Positions 36,103-45,322 of a DNA stretch of 64,000 nucleotides are shown piece after piece. Position 1 is the first letter of the stretch, and the number at the start of each line of letters is the position of its first letter. Made by a program: the position numbers and the translations under genes. The notes beneath the pieces are model-generated. The model had not been told where the DNA came from. It made no database searches and saw nothing but the letters and a program-made list of their open reading frames with translations. The DNA lies in assembly GCF_022879595.1 (NCBI RefSeq), contig NZ_CP084265.1, positions 2,604,001 through 2,668,000 of the forward strand, given 5' to 3'. The stretch is from Caballeronia sp. Lep1P3 (GTDB lineage Bacteria > Pseudomonadota > Gammaproteobacteria > Burkholderiales > Burkholderiaceae).

Positions 36103-36300
36103 ATGCTGAGTCCGCACGAATTTGCCACGCTGCTGTTGGTTCAGGAAGCGCCCAATCAGGTCGACATGGAGCGAGAGGAACTCGACGCATTGCTGGAACG
36201 CCAGCTCGTGCAGCTGGAAAGCCTCGCGTCGGGGCGGCAACAATGGCGCCTCACCGCCACCGGCGATTCCACCATCAAGGCATTCAAGCGGTTCTCCTAG
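36103..36300 (+). CDS. Conserved small hypothetical protein
   Basis: A 65-residue protein, MLSPHEFATLLLVQEAP onward, with two predicted helices rich in Glu and Leu (VDMEREELDALLERQLVQLE) and a C-terminal strand pair QQWRLTATGDSTIKAF, suggesting a small winged-helix-like or dimeric fold. Related short proteins occur across Burkholderia. The ATG at 36103 is preferred because GGAGA lies six bases before it; an ATG at 36091 is the alternative. Function unknown. Confidence 0.72.
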   Translation: MLSPHEFATLLLVQEAPNQVDMEREELDALLERQLVQLESLASGRQQWRLTATGDSTIKAFKRFS

Positions 36301-36351
36301 CAGCGTGCCGGACGCGGCATCCACGCCGCGTCCATTCCTCTCTTCTGCGCA

Positions 36352-36741
36352 CTACCCGGCTCGCAACGTGGGATCGACTGCGGCGCGCCAACTGAGCGCC
36401 TGAGCGCGCATATCGAGGAAAAAGCTGGCCCAGGCGCTTTGCGCCGCGGAGCCGGGATTCGCGAGATAGGCGCGATGCCGCTCCGCGATGTCCGCCTGGA
36501 ACGCACAGAACCGGTCTTTCGATAGCCCGCCGCGCCGCTCGGCGACATAAGCGTCGTAGAAAGCCGAATACACCGACTGCGCGTCGGCCCCGTAATCTGC
36601 TGGCGTTGTCGCACACATCTGTTGCAGCGCGTCCAGCGACGGCGCGCGGAACGACCCGTCGAGACTTGGCGTCGACACACAGCCGGCCAGCGCTGCCGCG
36701 CCCAGCGAACAAGCAACGATCCACTTTCGCATTGCATTCAC
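36352..36741 (-). CDS. Small putative lipoprotein
   Basis: A 129-residue protein with a lipoprotein signal (MRKWIVACSLGAAALAGC) and a mostly helical mature part with conserved-looking aromatic residues. AAGGGTG precedes the ATG at 36741; an ATG at 36732 is alternative. No family recognised. Divergent from glpK across a region holding a long inverted repeat that may control both. Convergent with the small gene ending at 36300. Confidence 0.7.
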   Translation of the reverse strand: MNAMRKWIVACSLGAAALAGCVSTPSLDGSFRAPSLDALQQMCATTPADYGADAQSVYSAFYDAYVAERRGGLSKDRFCAFQADIAERHRAYLANPGSAAQSAWASFFLDMRAQALSWRAAVDPTLRAG

Positions 36742-36796
36742 CCTTCTTCTCGATTCGAGCCGCCAGTATCGTTCGATGAGCGCGTTCGTGCCACTC

Positions 36797-36864
36797 GGCC
36801 AAATGGCATAGGCAAGATCTCATATTGGCGCAAAACGCGTCCATTAAGCCTATGCCATTCGGCC
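36797..36864. promoter_or_regulatory. Paired 17-bp inverted repeats between a lipoprotein gene and glpK
   Basis: GGCCAAATGGCATAGGC (36797-36813) and GCCTATGCCATTCGGCC (36848-36864) are inverted copies differing at one base, with 34 bases between. The right arm ends just before the glpK -35. Likely an operator pair for a regulator of glpK and/or the divergent lipoprotein gene. Confidence 0.7.
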
Positions 36865-36867
36865 AGG

Positions 36868-36896
36868 TTGTCCGCGCCCCGCGCGTCCGCTAGATT
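36868..36896 (+). promoter_or_regulatory. Candidate glpK promoter
   Basis: TTGTCC (36868-36873), a 17-base spacer and TAGATT (36891-36896), 67 bases upstream of the glpK start. The inverted repeat at 36848-36864 abuts the -35. Confidence 0.55.
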
Positions 36897-36962
36897 GCGC
36901 ATTCGAAGGTCGCACGGCCAATGCCCGATGCCGGCGATATCCGCTCAACTCCGGAGATGACC

Positions 36963-38459
36963 ATGCAGGATCAAATCGTCCTCGCGCTCGATCAGGGCAC
37001 CACGAGTTCGCGCGCAATGCTGTTCGACAGGAACGGCAACGTTGTGTCCGTCGCGCAGAAGGAATTCCAGCAAATCTATCCGCGTCCGGGCTGGGTCGAG
37101 CACGACCCGCGCGAAATCTGGTCGACGCAGGCAGGCGTTGCGGCCGAAGCCGTCACGCGGGCGGGACTGAGCGCGTCGTCGATCGCGGCTGTCGGCATCA
37201 CGAATCAGCGCGAGACGACCATCGTGTGGGATCGCGAAACCGGCAGTCCGGTGTACAACGCGATCGTCTGGCAGGACAGACGAACGGCCGCCATGTGCGA
37301 CGAACTGAAGGCGCGCGGGCTCGAACCGATGGTGCGCGCGAAGACCGGCCTGCCCATCGACGCGTATTTTTCCGCGACGAAGATCCGCTGGATTCTGGAC
37401 AACGTCGAGGGCGCGCGCGACAAGGCGAAGCAGGGACGGCTCGCCTTCGGCACCGTCGATAGCTGGCTCGTGTGGAACTTCACTCGCCACGGCATGCACG
37501 TCACCGACGTCACGAATGCGTCGCGCACGATGCTCTTCGACATCCACGCCCGCCGCTGGGACGACGACCTGCTCGAAGCGTTCGACATTCCGCGCAGCAT
37601 GCTGCCCGAAGTGCGCGCGTCGTCCGAGGTCTACGGGAACACGCACGGCAGCGTGCTCGCCGCCGAAGTGCCGATCGCCTCGCTCGCCGGGGACCAGCAC
37701 GCCGCGCTTTTCGGACAGATGTGCACGGAAAGCGGCATGGTGAAGAACACGTATGGCACCGGGTGCTTCCTCGTCATGAACACGGGCGAGACGCCGATCG
37801 AGTCGCGCAACAATCTGGTGACGACGATTGCCTGGCAGATCGGGGATCAGGTGAACTATGCGCTGGAAGGCAGCATCTTCATTGCGGGCGCGGTCGTCCA
37901 ATGGCTGCGCGACGGCCTCGGACTGATTCGCCGCGCGAGCGACGTCGAAGCGCTCGCGCGCGCCGTGCCGCATACCGACGGCGTCTATCTCGTGCCCGCG
38001 TTCGCCGGCCTCGGCGCGCCGCATTGGAACGCGCGCGCACGCGGCACGCTCTTCGGCGTCACGCGCGGCACGACGTCGAGCCATATCGCGCGGGCGGCGC
38101 TCGAATCGATCGCGTATCAGTCGCTCGACGTGCTGCGCGCGATGCAGGCGGACTCCGGCATGCCCATCGCGCAATTGCGTGTCGACGGGGGCGCGTGCGC
38201 CAACGACCTGCTGATGCAGTTCCAGGCCGACGTGCTCGGCGTCGATGCGGTGCGTCCGCGCGTCGCGGAAACGACGGCGCTCGGCGCCGCCTATCTCGCG
38301 GGCCTCGCGGTCGGATACTGGAAGGACATCGGCGAATTGAAAGCACAGTGGCAGCTCGACCGCCGATTTACGCCGTCGATGCCCGCAGCGGATGTCGAAG
38401 CCGGCGTCGCGGGATGGCGCCGTGCCGTCGCTGCGGCGAAGGCGTGGGCCGATGCGTGA
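36963..38459 (+). CDS. glpK: Glycerol kinase
   Basis: Phosphorylates glycerol to sn-glycerol 3-phosphate with ATP. A 498-residue FGGY kinase with [15 protein letters not shown] at the N-terminus, [14 protein letters not shown], the substrate segment [22 protein letters not shown], and the C-terminal [10 protein letters not shown]. The ATG at 36963 follows GGAG with six bases; an in-frame ATG at 36957 overlaps that signal. The usual neighbours glpF, glpD and glpR are absent, so glpK stands alone behind its own promoter and operator-like repeat. Confidence 0.97.
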   Translation: MQDQIVLALDQGTTSSRAMLFDRNGNVVSVAQKEFQQIYPRPGWVEHDPREIWSTQAGVAAEAVTRAGLSASSIAAVGITNQRETTIVWDRETGSPVYNAIVWQDRRTAAMCDELKARGLEPMVRAKTGLPIDAYFSATKIRWILDNVEGARDKAKQGRLAFGTVDSWLVWNFTRHGMHVTDVTNASRTMLFDIHARRWDDDLLEAFDIPRSMLPEVRASSEVYGNTHGSVLAAEVPIASLAGDQHAALFGQMCTESGMVKNTYGTGCFLVMNTGETPIESRNNLVTTIAWQIGDQVNYALEGSIFIAGAVVQWLRDGLGLIRRASDVEALARAVPHTDGVYLVPAFAGLGAPHWNARARGTLFGVTRGTTSSHIARAALESIAYQSLDVLRAMQADSGMPIAQLRVDGGACANDLLMQFQADVLGVDAVRPRVAETTALGAAYLAGLAVGYWKDIGELKAQWQLDRRFTPSMPAADVEAGVAGWRRAVAAAKAWADA

Positions 38460-38648
38460 CGCACAGAACGCCGGTTCCCGAGCGTTCTGGCCCCTCCGTC
38501 GGACTCGCGTGCGTAACGTCGGAATACGTCGCCGGCGCTATAATATCGGGCTAAGCGCAAGCAAATGCGGCGCACTTTCTGCAAAAGCGCCGAATCTCCC
38601 CCATTTCTACTGCGCCCCCAGGTTAACCACTGCGACCGGCGACCATTC

Positions 38649-40025
38649 ATGACCAAGAAAGTTTACGTAAAGACCTTCGGCTGCCAGATGAACGAGTACG
38701 ACTCCGACAAAATGGTCGATGTACTCGGCGCGGCTGAAGGCCTCGTCAAGACCGATACGCCCGAAGACGCGGACGTCATCCTCTTCAATACCTGCTCGAT
38801 TCGCGAGAAAGCCCAGGAAAAAGTGTTTTCGGACCTGGGCCGCGTGCGCGAACTGAAGGAAGCGAACCCGAATTTGCTGATCGGCGTCGGCGGCTGCGTG
38901 GCGAGTCAGGAAGGCGCGTCCATCGTGTCGCGCGCGCCTTACGTCGATCTGGTGTTCGGCCCGCAGACGCTGCATCGCCTGCCGGCCATGATCGACAAGC
39001 GCCGCGCCACCGGCCGCGCGCAGGTCGATATCAGCTTCCCCGAAATCGAAAAGTTCGACCATCTGCCGCCCGCGCGCGTGGAAGGTCCGAGCGCGTTCGT
39101 GTCGATCATGGAAGGGTGCAGCAAGTACTGCAGCTATTGCGTGGTGCCGTACACGCGCGGCGAGGAAGTTTCACGCCCGCTCGACGACGTGCTCACCGAA
39201 ATCGCCGGCCTCGCGGATCAGGGCGTGCGCGAAGTGACGCTGCTCGGCCAGAACGTGAACGCCTATCGTGGCGCGCTCACCGTCGGCTCGAACGAGATCG
39301 CGGATTTCGCGACGCTCATCGAGTACGTGGCGGAAGTGCCGGGCATCGAGCGGATTCGTTATACGACTTCGCATCCGAAGGAATTCACGCAGCGCCTCAT
39401 CGACACCTACGCGAAAGTGCCGAAGCTCGTCTCGCACCTGCACTTGCCCGTGCAGCACGGCTCCGACCGCATCCTGATGGCGATGAAGCGCGGCTACACA
39501 GTGCTCGAATACAAGTCCGTCATCCGCCGCCTGCGCGCAGTCCGTCCCAATCTGTCGCTGTCGACCGACTTCATCGTCGGTTTTCCCGGCGAAACCGAGG
39601 ACGATTTCGCGAAGATGATGGCCCTCGTCGACGAAATGAGCTACGACACGAGCTTCTCGTTCATCTTCAGCCCGCGCCCGGGCACGCCGGCTGCGAACCT
39701 GCACGACGACACGCCTCGCGAAGTCAAGCTCGGACGCTTGCAGCACTTGCAGGCGACGATCGAGGAAAACGTCGTGAGAATCAGCAACTCGATGGTCGGC
39801 TCGGTGCAGCGCATCCTCGTGGAAGGCCCGTCGCGCAAGGACCCGAACGAACTCGCCGGACGCACGGAGAACAATCGCGTCGTGAATTTCCCGGCGCCGC
39901 TGGCCTCGCATGCGCGGCTCATCGGCCAGATGGTCGATGTCGAGATCGATCACGCGTACCCGCATTCGCTGCGCGGCGCGCTGGTGCTCGCGCCGGAGAC
40001 GGCCGCGACCGAACTTGCCAATTAA
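38649..40025 (+). CDS. miaB: tRNA methylthiotransferase MiaB
   Basis: A radical-SAM enzyme adding a 2-methylthio group to i6A37 of tRNA made by MiaA. 458 residues: the N-terminal MTTase domain has auxiliary cluster ligands C12, C49 and C83; the radical SAM motif C157-x3-C161-x2-C164 is in [11 protein letters not shown]; a TRAM domain closes the protein. The start [16 protein letters not shown] is typical. First gene of the miaB-phoH-ybeY block. Confidence 0.97.
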   Translation: MTKKVYVKTFGCQMNEYDSDKMVDVLGAAEGLVKTDTPEDADVILFNTCSIREKAQEKVFSDLGRVRELKEANPNLLIGVGGCVASQEGASIVSRAPYVDLVFGPQTLHRLPAMIDKRRATGRAQVDISFPEIEKFDHLPPARVEGPSAFVSIMEGCSKYCSYCVVPYTRGEEVSRPLDDVLTEIAGLADQGVREVTLLGQNVNAYRGALTVGSNEIADFATLIEYVAEVPGIERIRYTTSHPKEFTQRLIDTYAKVPKLVSHLHLPVQHGSDRILMAMKRGYTVLEYKSVIRRLRAVRPNLSLSTDFIVGFPGETEDDFAKMMALVDEMSYDTSFSFIFSPRPGTPAANLHDDTPREVKLGRLQHLQATIEENVVRISNSMVGSVQRILVEGPSRKDPNELAGRTENNRVVNFPAPLASHARLIGQMVDVEIDHAYPHSLRGALVLAPETAATELAN

Positions 40026-40058
40026 TCTTACGAGACCGGACAGGACACCCACCCCGCC

Positions 40059-41177
40059 TTGAAGAACGCTCCCCAGCAGCATCTCGAATTCACCGCTCCG
40101 CGCGACGACAACGCGCGGCTCGCCAACCTCTGCGGCCCGCTCGACGAGAATTTGCGACAGATCGAGCAGGCGCTCGATGTCACGCTGTCGCGGCGCGGTC
40201 ACAAGATTGCGATTCGCGGCCGTGGCGCCAAGGTCGCACTCGCGGCGCTCGAGAACTTCTACAACCGCGCGCGCGACCCCATTTCCGTCGACGATATCCA
40301 GCTCGCGCTGGTCGAAGCGCGTCACGCGACGCGCCTCGCGAAGGAAGCGCAGGAGAACGGCGGCGACGACGCCCAGATCGATCCGCGTTTTCGCGGCGAT
40401 CCGGACCATCCGTTCGACGAGCCGAGCGCGACGATGGATCTCGGCGAAGACGAAGACCACGGCCCGAAGCTCTACACGCGCCGCGCCGACTTGCGCGGCA
40501 GAACGCCCGCGCAGCGCGAATATCTGCGGCAAATCGTGGCGCATGACGTGACCTTCGGCATCGGGCCGGCTGGTACGGGCAAGACCTACCTTGCCGTCGC
40601 GTGCGCCGTCGACGCGCTGGAGCGCGATCAGGTCAAGCGCATCGTGCTGACGCGTCCGGCCGTGGAAGCCGGCGAGCGGCTCGGCTTTCTGCCGGGCGAC
40701 CTCGCGCAGAAGGTCGATCCGTATCTGCGCCCGCTCTACGACGCGCTCTACGACCTGCTCGGCTTCGACAAGACCGCGAAGATGTTCGAGCGCCAGATGA
40801 TCGAGATCGCGCCGCTCGCGTACATGCGCGGCCGCACGCTCAATCACGCGTTCATCATTCTGGACGAGGCCCAAAACACCACGCCCGAGCAGATGAAGAT
40901 GTTCCTCACGCGCATCGGCTTCGGCTCGAAGGCGGTCGTGACGGGCGACACGACGCAGGTCGACTTGCCGCGCGGTCACAAAAGCGGGCTGATCGAAGCG
41001 CAGCATGTGCTTTCGGAAGTGCGCGGCATCGCGATCACGCATTTCACGTCGGCGGACGTGGTGCGCCATCCGCTCGTCGCGCGCATCGTCGAGGCGTACG
41101 ACGCGCAGTCGCAGAAAGACGCCGCGCTCGCGGAAGCCGCGCGCGCCGCCCAGCAGTCGCAGAAGCCGTCGGAATGA
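40059..41177 (+). CDS. PhoH-like ATPase (YbeZ)
   Basis: A 372-residue PhoH/YbeZ-family NTPase, proposed to act with YbeY in rRNA processing. An N-terminal KH-like region is followed by Walker A GPAGTGKT and Walker [19 protein letters not shown]. The best start is a TTG at 40059; homologues have the same first residues ([16 protein letters not shown]), and no ATG is suitably placed. Its stop overlaps the ybeY start by four bases, supporting a joint function. Confidence 0.92.
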   Translation: MKNAPQQHLEFTAPRDDNARLANLCGPLDENLRQIEQALDVTLSRRGHKIAIRGRGAKVALAALENFYNRARDPISVDDIQLALVEARHATRLAKEAQENGGDDAQIDPRFRGDPDHPFDEPSATMDLGEDEDHGPKLYTRRADLRGRTPAQREYLRQIVAHDVTFGIGPAGTGKTYLAVACAVDALERDQVKRIVLTRPAVEAGERLGFLPGDLAQKVDPYLRPLYDALYDLLGFDKTAKMFERQMIEIAPLAYMRGRTLNHAFIILDEAQNTTPEQMKMFLTRIGFGSKAVVTGDTTQVDLPRGHKSGLIEAQHVLSEVRGIAITHFTSADVVRHPLVARIVEAYDAQSQKDAALAEAARAAQQSQKPSE

Positions 41178-41638
41178 TGCACCGTCTGACTCTGACGATT
41201 CAGTTTCCCGCGGCAAAGGCGTATCCGTCGCACAAGGCGGTTCTGCCGCGCGCAACCGTTGCGCGCTGGATCAAGGCGTCGCTGTTCGCGGACGCCGAGC
41301 TGACGCTGCGCTTCGTCGACGAGGAGGAAGGCCGCCTGCTCAACCGCACCTATCGGCAGAAGGATTACGCGACGAACGTGCTGACGTTCGCCTACGCGGA
41401 ATCGGAGGACGATCCGGTCGCGGGCGATCTCATCCTCTGCTGCCCGGTCGTGGAGCGCGAGGCCGCCGAGCAGGGCAAGCCGCTCGCGGCGCATTACGCG
41501 CATCTGATCGTGCACGGCACGCTCCATGCACAGGGCTATGACCACGAGGTCGAGAGCGAGGCGGAGGAGATGGAATCCATCGAGACGGACATCATGCGGT
41601 CTTTGGGTTTTCCCGATCCCTACGTGCCCGCGGCTTGA
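41174..41638 (+). CDS. ybeY: Endoribonuclease YbeY
   Basis: A 154-residue metal-dependent endoribonuclease for 16S rRNA 3'-end maturation and ribosome quality control. The zinc motif H114-G-T-L-H118-x5-H124 is visible in [11 protein letters not shown]. The ATG at 41174 overlaps the phoH stop; a second ATG three bases on is equally possible. It is followed by chaC after 52 bases. Confidence 0.96.
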   Translation: MMHRLTLTIQFPAAKAYPSHKAVLPRATVARWIKASLFADAELTLRFVDEEEGRLLNRTYRQKDYATNVLTFAYAESEDDPVAGDLILCCPVVEREAAEQGKPLAAHYAHLIVHGTLHAQGYDHEVESEAEEMESIETDIMRSLGFPDPYVPAA

Positions 41639-41690
41639 CCGACACACCTATCCTTTCGCCGATCCACTGTCCGAAACGTCGAAACGCACC

Positions 41691-42374
41691 GTGAACGACA
41701 AGACGCCCGAGTCCACGCCTTCGGAATTTCCGCCGCAAGAATCCGAACAACCTTGCCCGAACTATCCGCCCGCGCTCGTCGAAACCGCGCTTCTCACCGA
41801 CGAACAGCTCGCGGCCTCCCGCGAAGCCGCGCTCCGGCACTGGGACGGCAAGTCGGACCTGTGGCTCTTCGGCTACGGCTCGCTCATCTGGAATCCCGGC
41901 TTGCCGACGCTCGAAGCCGTGCGCGGCAAGGTGCATGGCTATCATCGCGGGCTGTATCTGTGGTCGCGCGTGAATCGCGGCACGCCCGAGCAACCGGGCC
42001 TCGTGCTGGCGCTCGATCGCGGCGGCTCCTGCACGGGCATGGCATTCCGGATCTCCGGCGCGGACGCTACGGAGCATCTGGAAGTGCTTTGGCGGCGCGA
42101 AATGTCGATGGCGTCGTATCGTCCCGCGTGGCTGCCGTGCACGCTCGTCGACGGGCGGCGCGTGGAGGCACTCGCGTTCGTGATGCGTCGCGATGCGACG
42201 TCCTATACCGGAAAGCTCGCCGATCCCGTCATCCGCACGGTGTTCGGCTGCGCGAGCGGTCGTTATGGCACGACGCTCGATTACGTCAGCCGAACGGTCG
42301 AGGCGCTGCGCGAGAGCGGCATGCCGGATCGCGCGCTGGAGGCGCTTCTCAGGAGATGCGATGGCGGAAAATGA
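41691..42374 (+). CDS. chaC: ChaC-type gamma-glutamylcyclotransferase
   Basis: A 227-residue enzyme of the ChaC family, which cleaves glutathione to 5-oxoproline and Cys-Gly. The substrate motif LWLFGYGSLIWNPGL starts near residue 57, and GVDGRR-type and REMSMASYRPAWLP segments follow; the catalytic glutamate is in RRE. The start is a GTG at 41691, because no ATG lies before the domain and the upstream frame belongs to ybeY. It lies between ybeY and corC, where E. coli has no gene. Confidence 0.88.
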   Translation: MNDKTPESTPSEFPPQESEQPCPNYPPALVETALLTDEQLAASREAALRHWDGKSDLWLFGYGSLIWNPGLPTLEAVRGKVHGYHRGLYLWSRVNRGTPEQPGLVLALDRGGSCTGMAFRISGADATEHLEVLWRREMSMASYRPAWLPCTLVDGRRVEALAFVMRRDATSYTGKLADPVIRTVFGCASGRYGTTLDYVSRTVEALRESGMPDRALEALLRRCDGGK

Positions 42375-42505
42375 CGGCGGCGCGGGGTTATCCGTTCGGC
42401 TAACGCTGCCCGCCGGACATGGAATTCGCACATTCGTCGGATAGCATGACCGAACCGTCCCCACCGCCCGATACGCGCGCCGCCCCACCCAGCCGGCGTT
42501 TTACC

Positions 42506-42556
42506 TTGGTGTATCCTTAAGTTTCCGTAAATTCGCGCCCGGGTCTTCCCGGGCGC
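42506..42556 (+). promoter_or_regulatory. Candidate corC promoter and adjacent hairpin
   Basis: TTGGTG (42506-42511), 16 bases, TAAATT (42528-42533). Directly after it, GCGCCCGGG-TCTT-CCCGGGCGC (42535-42556) is a perfect 9-bp stem ending six bases before the corC ATG, in the place a ribosome-binding site should be; no Shine-Dalgarno is visible. Confidence 0.5.
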
Positions 42557-42562
42557 TCCGCT

Positions 42563-43465
42563 ATGAACGAACCCTATCCCAGTCGACGACACGCCGACAA
42601 ACCTCAGGAAAAGCGCTCGCTGCTCGAACGTCTGACCGACTTCATCTCGCACGAGCCGGAGTCGCGCGACGAGTTGCTCGAAGTGCTCCAGGACGCGCAC
42701 GAGCGCAACCTGCTCGACGCCGATTCGCTCTCGATGATCGAAGGCGTCTTTCAGGTGTCCGACCTCTGCGCGCGCGACATCATGATTCCGCGCGCCCAGA
42801 TGGACGCCATCAACATCGCGGAAACGCCCGCCGAATTCATTCCCTTCGTGCTGGAAAAAGCGCACTCGCGCTATCCGGTGTACGAGGGCAACCGCGACAA
42901 CATCATCGGCGTGCTGCTCGCGAAAGACCTGCTGCGCTATTACGCCGAAGAAGAGTTCGACGTGCGCGGCATGCTGCGCCCCGCCGTGTTCATCCCCGAG
43001 TCGAAGCGCCTGAACGTGCTGCTGCACGACTTTCGCGTGAACCGCAATCACATCGCGATCGTGGTCGACGAATACGGCGGCGTCGCGGGCCTCATCACCA
43101 TCGAGGACGTGCTCGAGCAGATCGTCGGCGATATCGAGGACGAATACGACTTCGACGAGGAAGCCGGCAATATCATCGCGTCGCCGGACGGAAAGTATCG
43201 CGTGCGCGCGTTGACCGGCATCGAGCAGTTCAACGAAGCGTTCGGCACCGACTTCTCCGACGACGAAGTGGACACCATCGGCGGACTCGTCACGCATCGC
43301 TTCGGGCGCGTGCCGCATCGCGGCGAGAAGGTCCGGATCGACGATTTCGCGTTCGAGATTCTGCGCGGCGACGCCCGCCAGATCCATGTGCTGCTCGTGC
43401 GGCGCGTGCCGAACCTCACTCAGCAGCATCACACCGGCGACGACGAGGGCGAGCTGCGCGATTGA
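42563..43465 (+). CDS. corC: CorC/HlyC family CBS-domain protein
   Basis: A 300-residue soluble CorC-type protein (YbeX), linked to magnesium/cobalt efflux and ribosome physiology. An N-terminal helical part (SLLERLTDFISHEPESRDEL) precedes two CBS domains (RDIMIPRAQMDAI about 72-84 and VDEYGGVAGLITIEDVLEQIVGDI about 170-190) and a C-terminal transporter-associated domain. No DUF21 membrane domain, as usual in this subfamily. It precedes lnt by 52 bases, the conserved gene order. Confidence 0.93.
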   Translation: MNEPYPSRRHADKPQEKRSLLERLTDFISHEPESRDELLEVLQDAHERNLLDADSLSMIEGVFQVSDLCARDIMIPRAQMDAINIAETPAEFIPFVLEKAHSRYPVYEGNRDNIIGVLLAKDLLRYYAEEEFDVRGMLRPAVFIPESKRLNVLLHDFRVNRNHIAIVVDEYGGVAGLITIEDVLEQIVGDIEDEYDFDEEAGNIIASPDGKYRVRALTGIEQFNEAFGTDFSDDEVDTIGGLVTHRFGRVPHRGEKVRIDDFAFEILRGDARQIHVLLVRRVPNLTQQHHTGDDEGELRD

Positions 43466-43517
43466 CGCATCGCGCCGCACGCATCGACTCGCATTTCCTC
43501 CGCCGACCTCCGCATTC

Positions 43518-45137
43518 ATGGCCGATTCATCGCTTCGCTCGCTGTCACGTCAACGTGACGCCTCCGCCGCGCCTCGCGCGCTGCCCTTCTGGCATTACCT
43601 CGTGGCGGCCGTGCTCGGCGCGGCGAACACCTTTTCCTTCGCGCCGACGCCGCACGGCGGATGGATCGAGCTCGTCATCTTCACCGTCTTCTTTGCGTGG
43701 CTTTCGCGCACGAACGGCTGGAAGAGCGCGGCGGCGACCGGCTGGGCCTTCGGCTTCGGCAACTTCGTGACGGGCGTCTGGTGGCTGTACGTCAGCATGC
43801 ACGACTTCGGCGGCATGGCCGCGCCGCTCGCGGCCGCCGCGGTCGCGTTGTTCTCGCTGTATCTCGCCGTGTATCCGGCGCTGTCGGGCGCGGTCTGGTC
43901 GCTCGTCGCGGGACGAGGACGCGTCGAAGACGAGCAGGCGACCAGCCCGACGTGGCACGGCGCGTTCGCCTTCGCAAGCGCGTGGGCGCTGGGCGAATGG
44001 CTGCGCGGGCTCGTGTTCACGGGCTTTCCGTGGCTCGCGAGCGGCTATGCGCAAGTCGACGGGCCGCTGAAGGGCTTCGGGGCGATCGTCGGCGTGTATG
44101 GCGTCGGCTGGGTGCTCGCGCTCGTCGCGGCGCTCGTCGTGCAGGCGGCTTTCGGATTACGCAGAGAGCGCAGGCGCGCGCTGATTCCGGCGCTGATCGC
44201 GCTTGCGCTGATCGTCGCGGGCATGCTGCTTTCGCTCGTGCGCTGGACGACGCCCGCGAACGCGCCGCTCGACGTGCGCCTGCTGCAAGGCAACGTCAAG
44301 CAGGAAATGAAGTTCGAGCAGGCGGGCGTCGACGAATCGCTCGCGCTGTACGAGCGGCTCATCACCGAGAAGCGCGCCGATCTCATCGTCACGCCCGAGA
44401 CCGCGCTGCCGGTGCTGGCCGTTCAGGTGCCGGAAAGTTTCGCGACCGCGATCCGCGGCTTCGCGGACCGCACGAATTCGTCGATTCTCTTCGGCGCGAT
44501 CGGCGTCACCGTGCTTCCCGATGGCCGCGCCGCCGATTTCACGAACAGCCTGTTCGGCATCACGCCAGGCGTGAACGACGTGTACCGCTACGACAAGCAT
44601 CATCTCGTGCCGTTCGGTGAGTTCGTGCCGCTCGGCTTTCACTGGTTCGTGAAGCTGATGGGCATTCCGCTCGGCGATCTCGCGCGCGGCCCGATCGCGC
44701 AGAAAGCGTTCTTCGTGCATAACCAGCCGATCGCCGTCGATGTCTGCTACGAGGACATCTTCGGCGAGGAGATCGCGCATACGATCCGCGAGCAGGAAAC
44801 GCCCGCGGGCATACTCGTGAACTCGACGAACCTCGCGTGGTTCGGCAATACGATCGCGCTCGATCAGCATTTGCAGATCGCGCGGATGCGTTCCATCGAG
44901 ACCGGCCGGCCGATGCTGCGCGCGACGAATACGGGCATGACCGCGGTGATCGCGGCGAACGGCGATGTGGTGTCGAAGCTGCCGACGTTCACCACGGGCG
45001 TGCTCGAAGCGCGCGTGCAAGGGACGTCCGGACGCACGCCGTATGTGACGAGCGGGAACGTGACGGTGATCGTCGTGTCGTTGATCCTGCTCGCGATTGC
45101 GTTCGCGTTCGCGCCGGGACGAAAGCGCGGCGCGTAA
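43518..45137 (+). CDS. lnt: Apolipoprotein N-acyltransferase
   Basis: Adds the third acyl chain to the N-terminal cysteine of lipoproteins in the inner membrane. 539 residues with about six to eight membrane helices in the N-terminal half and a nitrilase-like periplasmic domain with E294 in TPETALPVL, a lysine in DKHHLVPFGE, and nucleophile C410 in VCYEDIFGEE. The ATG at 43518 begins the typical leader. A GC-rich hairpin follows about 40 bases after the stop. Confidence 0.95.
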   Translation: MADSSLRSLSRQRDASAAPRALPFWHYLVAAVLGAANTFSFAPTPHGGWIELVIFTVFFAWLSRTNGWKSAAATGWAFGFGNFVTGVWWLYVSMHDFGGMAAPLAAAAVALFSLYLAVYPALSGAVWSLVAGRGRVEDEQATSPTWHGAFAFASAWALGEWLRGLVFTGFPWLASGYAQVDGPLKGFGAIVGVYGVGWVLALVAALVVQAAFGLRRERRRALIPALIALALIVAGMLLSLVRWTTPANAPLDVRLLQGNVKQEMKFEQAGVDESLALYERLITEKRADLIVTPETALPVLAVQVPESFATAIRGFADRTNSSILFGAIGVTVLPDGRAADFTNSLFGITPGVNDVYRYDKHHLVPFGEFVPLGFHWFVKLMGIPLGDLARGPIAQKAFFVHNQPIAVDVCYEDIFGEEIAHTIREQETPAGILVNSTNLAWFGNTIALDQHLQIARMRSIETGRPMLRATNTGMTAVIAANGDVVSKLPTFTTGVLEARVQGTSGRTPYVTSGNVTVIVVSLILLAIAFAFAPGRKRGA

Positions 45138-45177
45138 CACATCTAGCGCGGCGCACGCCCGCCGCAACAACGCAAAC

Positions 45178-45203
45178 ACGCGCCGCCCGGTGAAGCGGCG
45201 CGT
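45178..45203 (+). terminator. GC-rich hairpin after lnt
   Basis: Arms ACGCGCCGC (45178-45186) and GCGGCGCGT (45195-45203) form a perfect 9-bp stem with an eight-base loop. No T-run follows, so it may be only a weak terminator. glyQ, with a TAAAAT at 45238-45243, starts a new transcript downstream. Confidence 0.5.
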
Positions 45204-45322
45204 CTCCCAAAAAGTCCCGCCCTCCCCCCGTTCCAGCTAAAATTCAAGGTTTTAGCACTTCGGCCGAGCCTCGGCGACGCGCGTCTTGCGAGGCGCGCGC
45301 CCGGTCCGCATCCAAGGCAATC

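Noticed and set aside
39171..41255. 694-codon open frame antisense to miaB, phoH and ybeY
   Set aside because: Spans three well-identified genes on the other strand and has no start signal.
45250..45270. CIRCE-like half site near TTTAGCACTT before glyQ
   Set aside because: Only one half resembles TTAGCACTC and there is no inverted partner; glyQ is not a heat-shock gene.
45138..45322. Possible T-box or glycine riboswitch upstream of glyQS
   Set aside because: The 185-base gap lacks a T-box sequence or the paired glycine aptamer pattern; T-boxes are also rare in betaproteobacteria.
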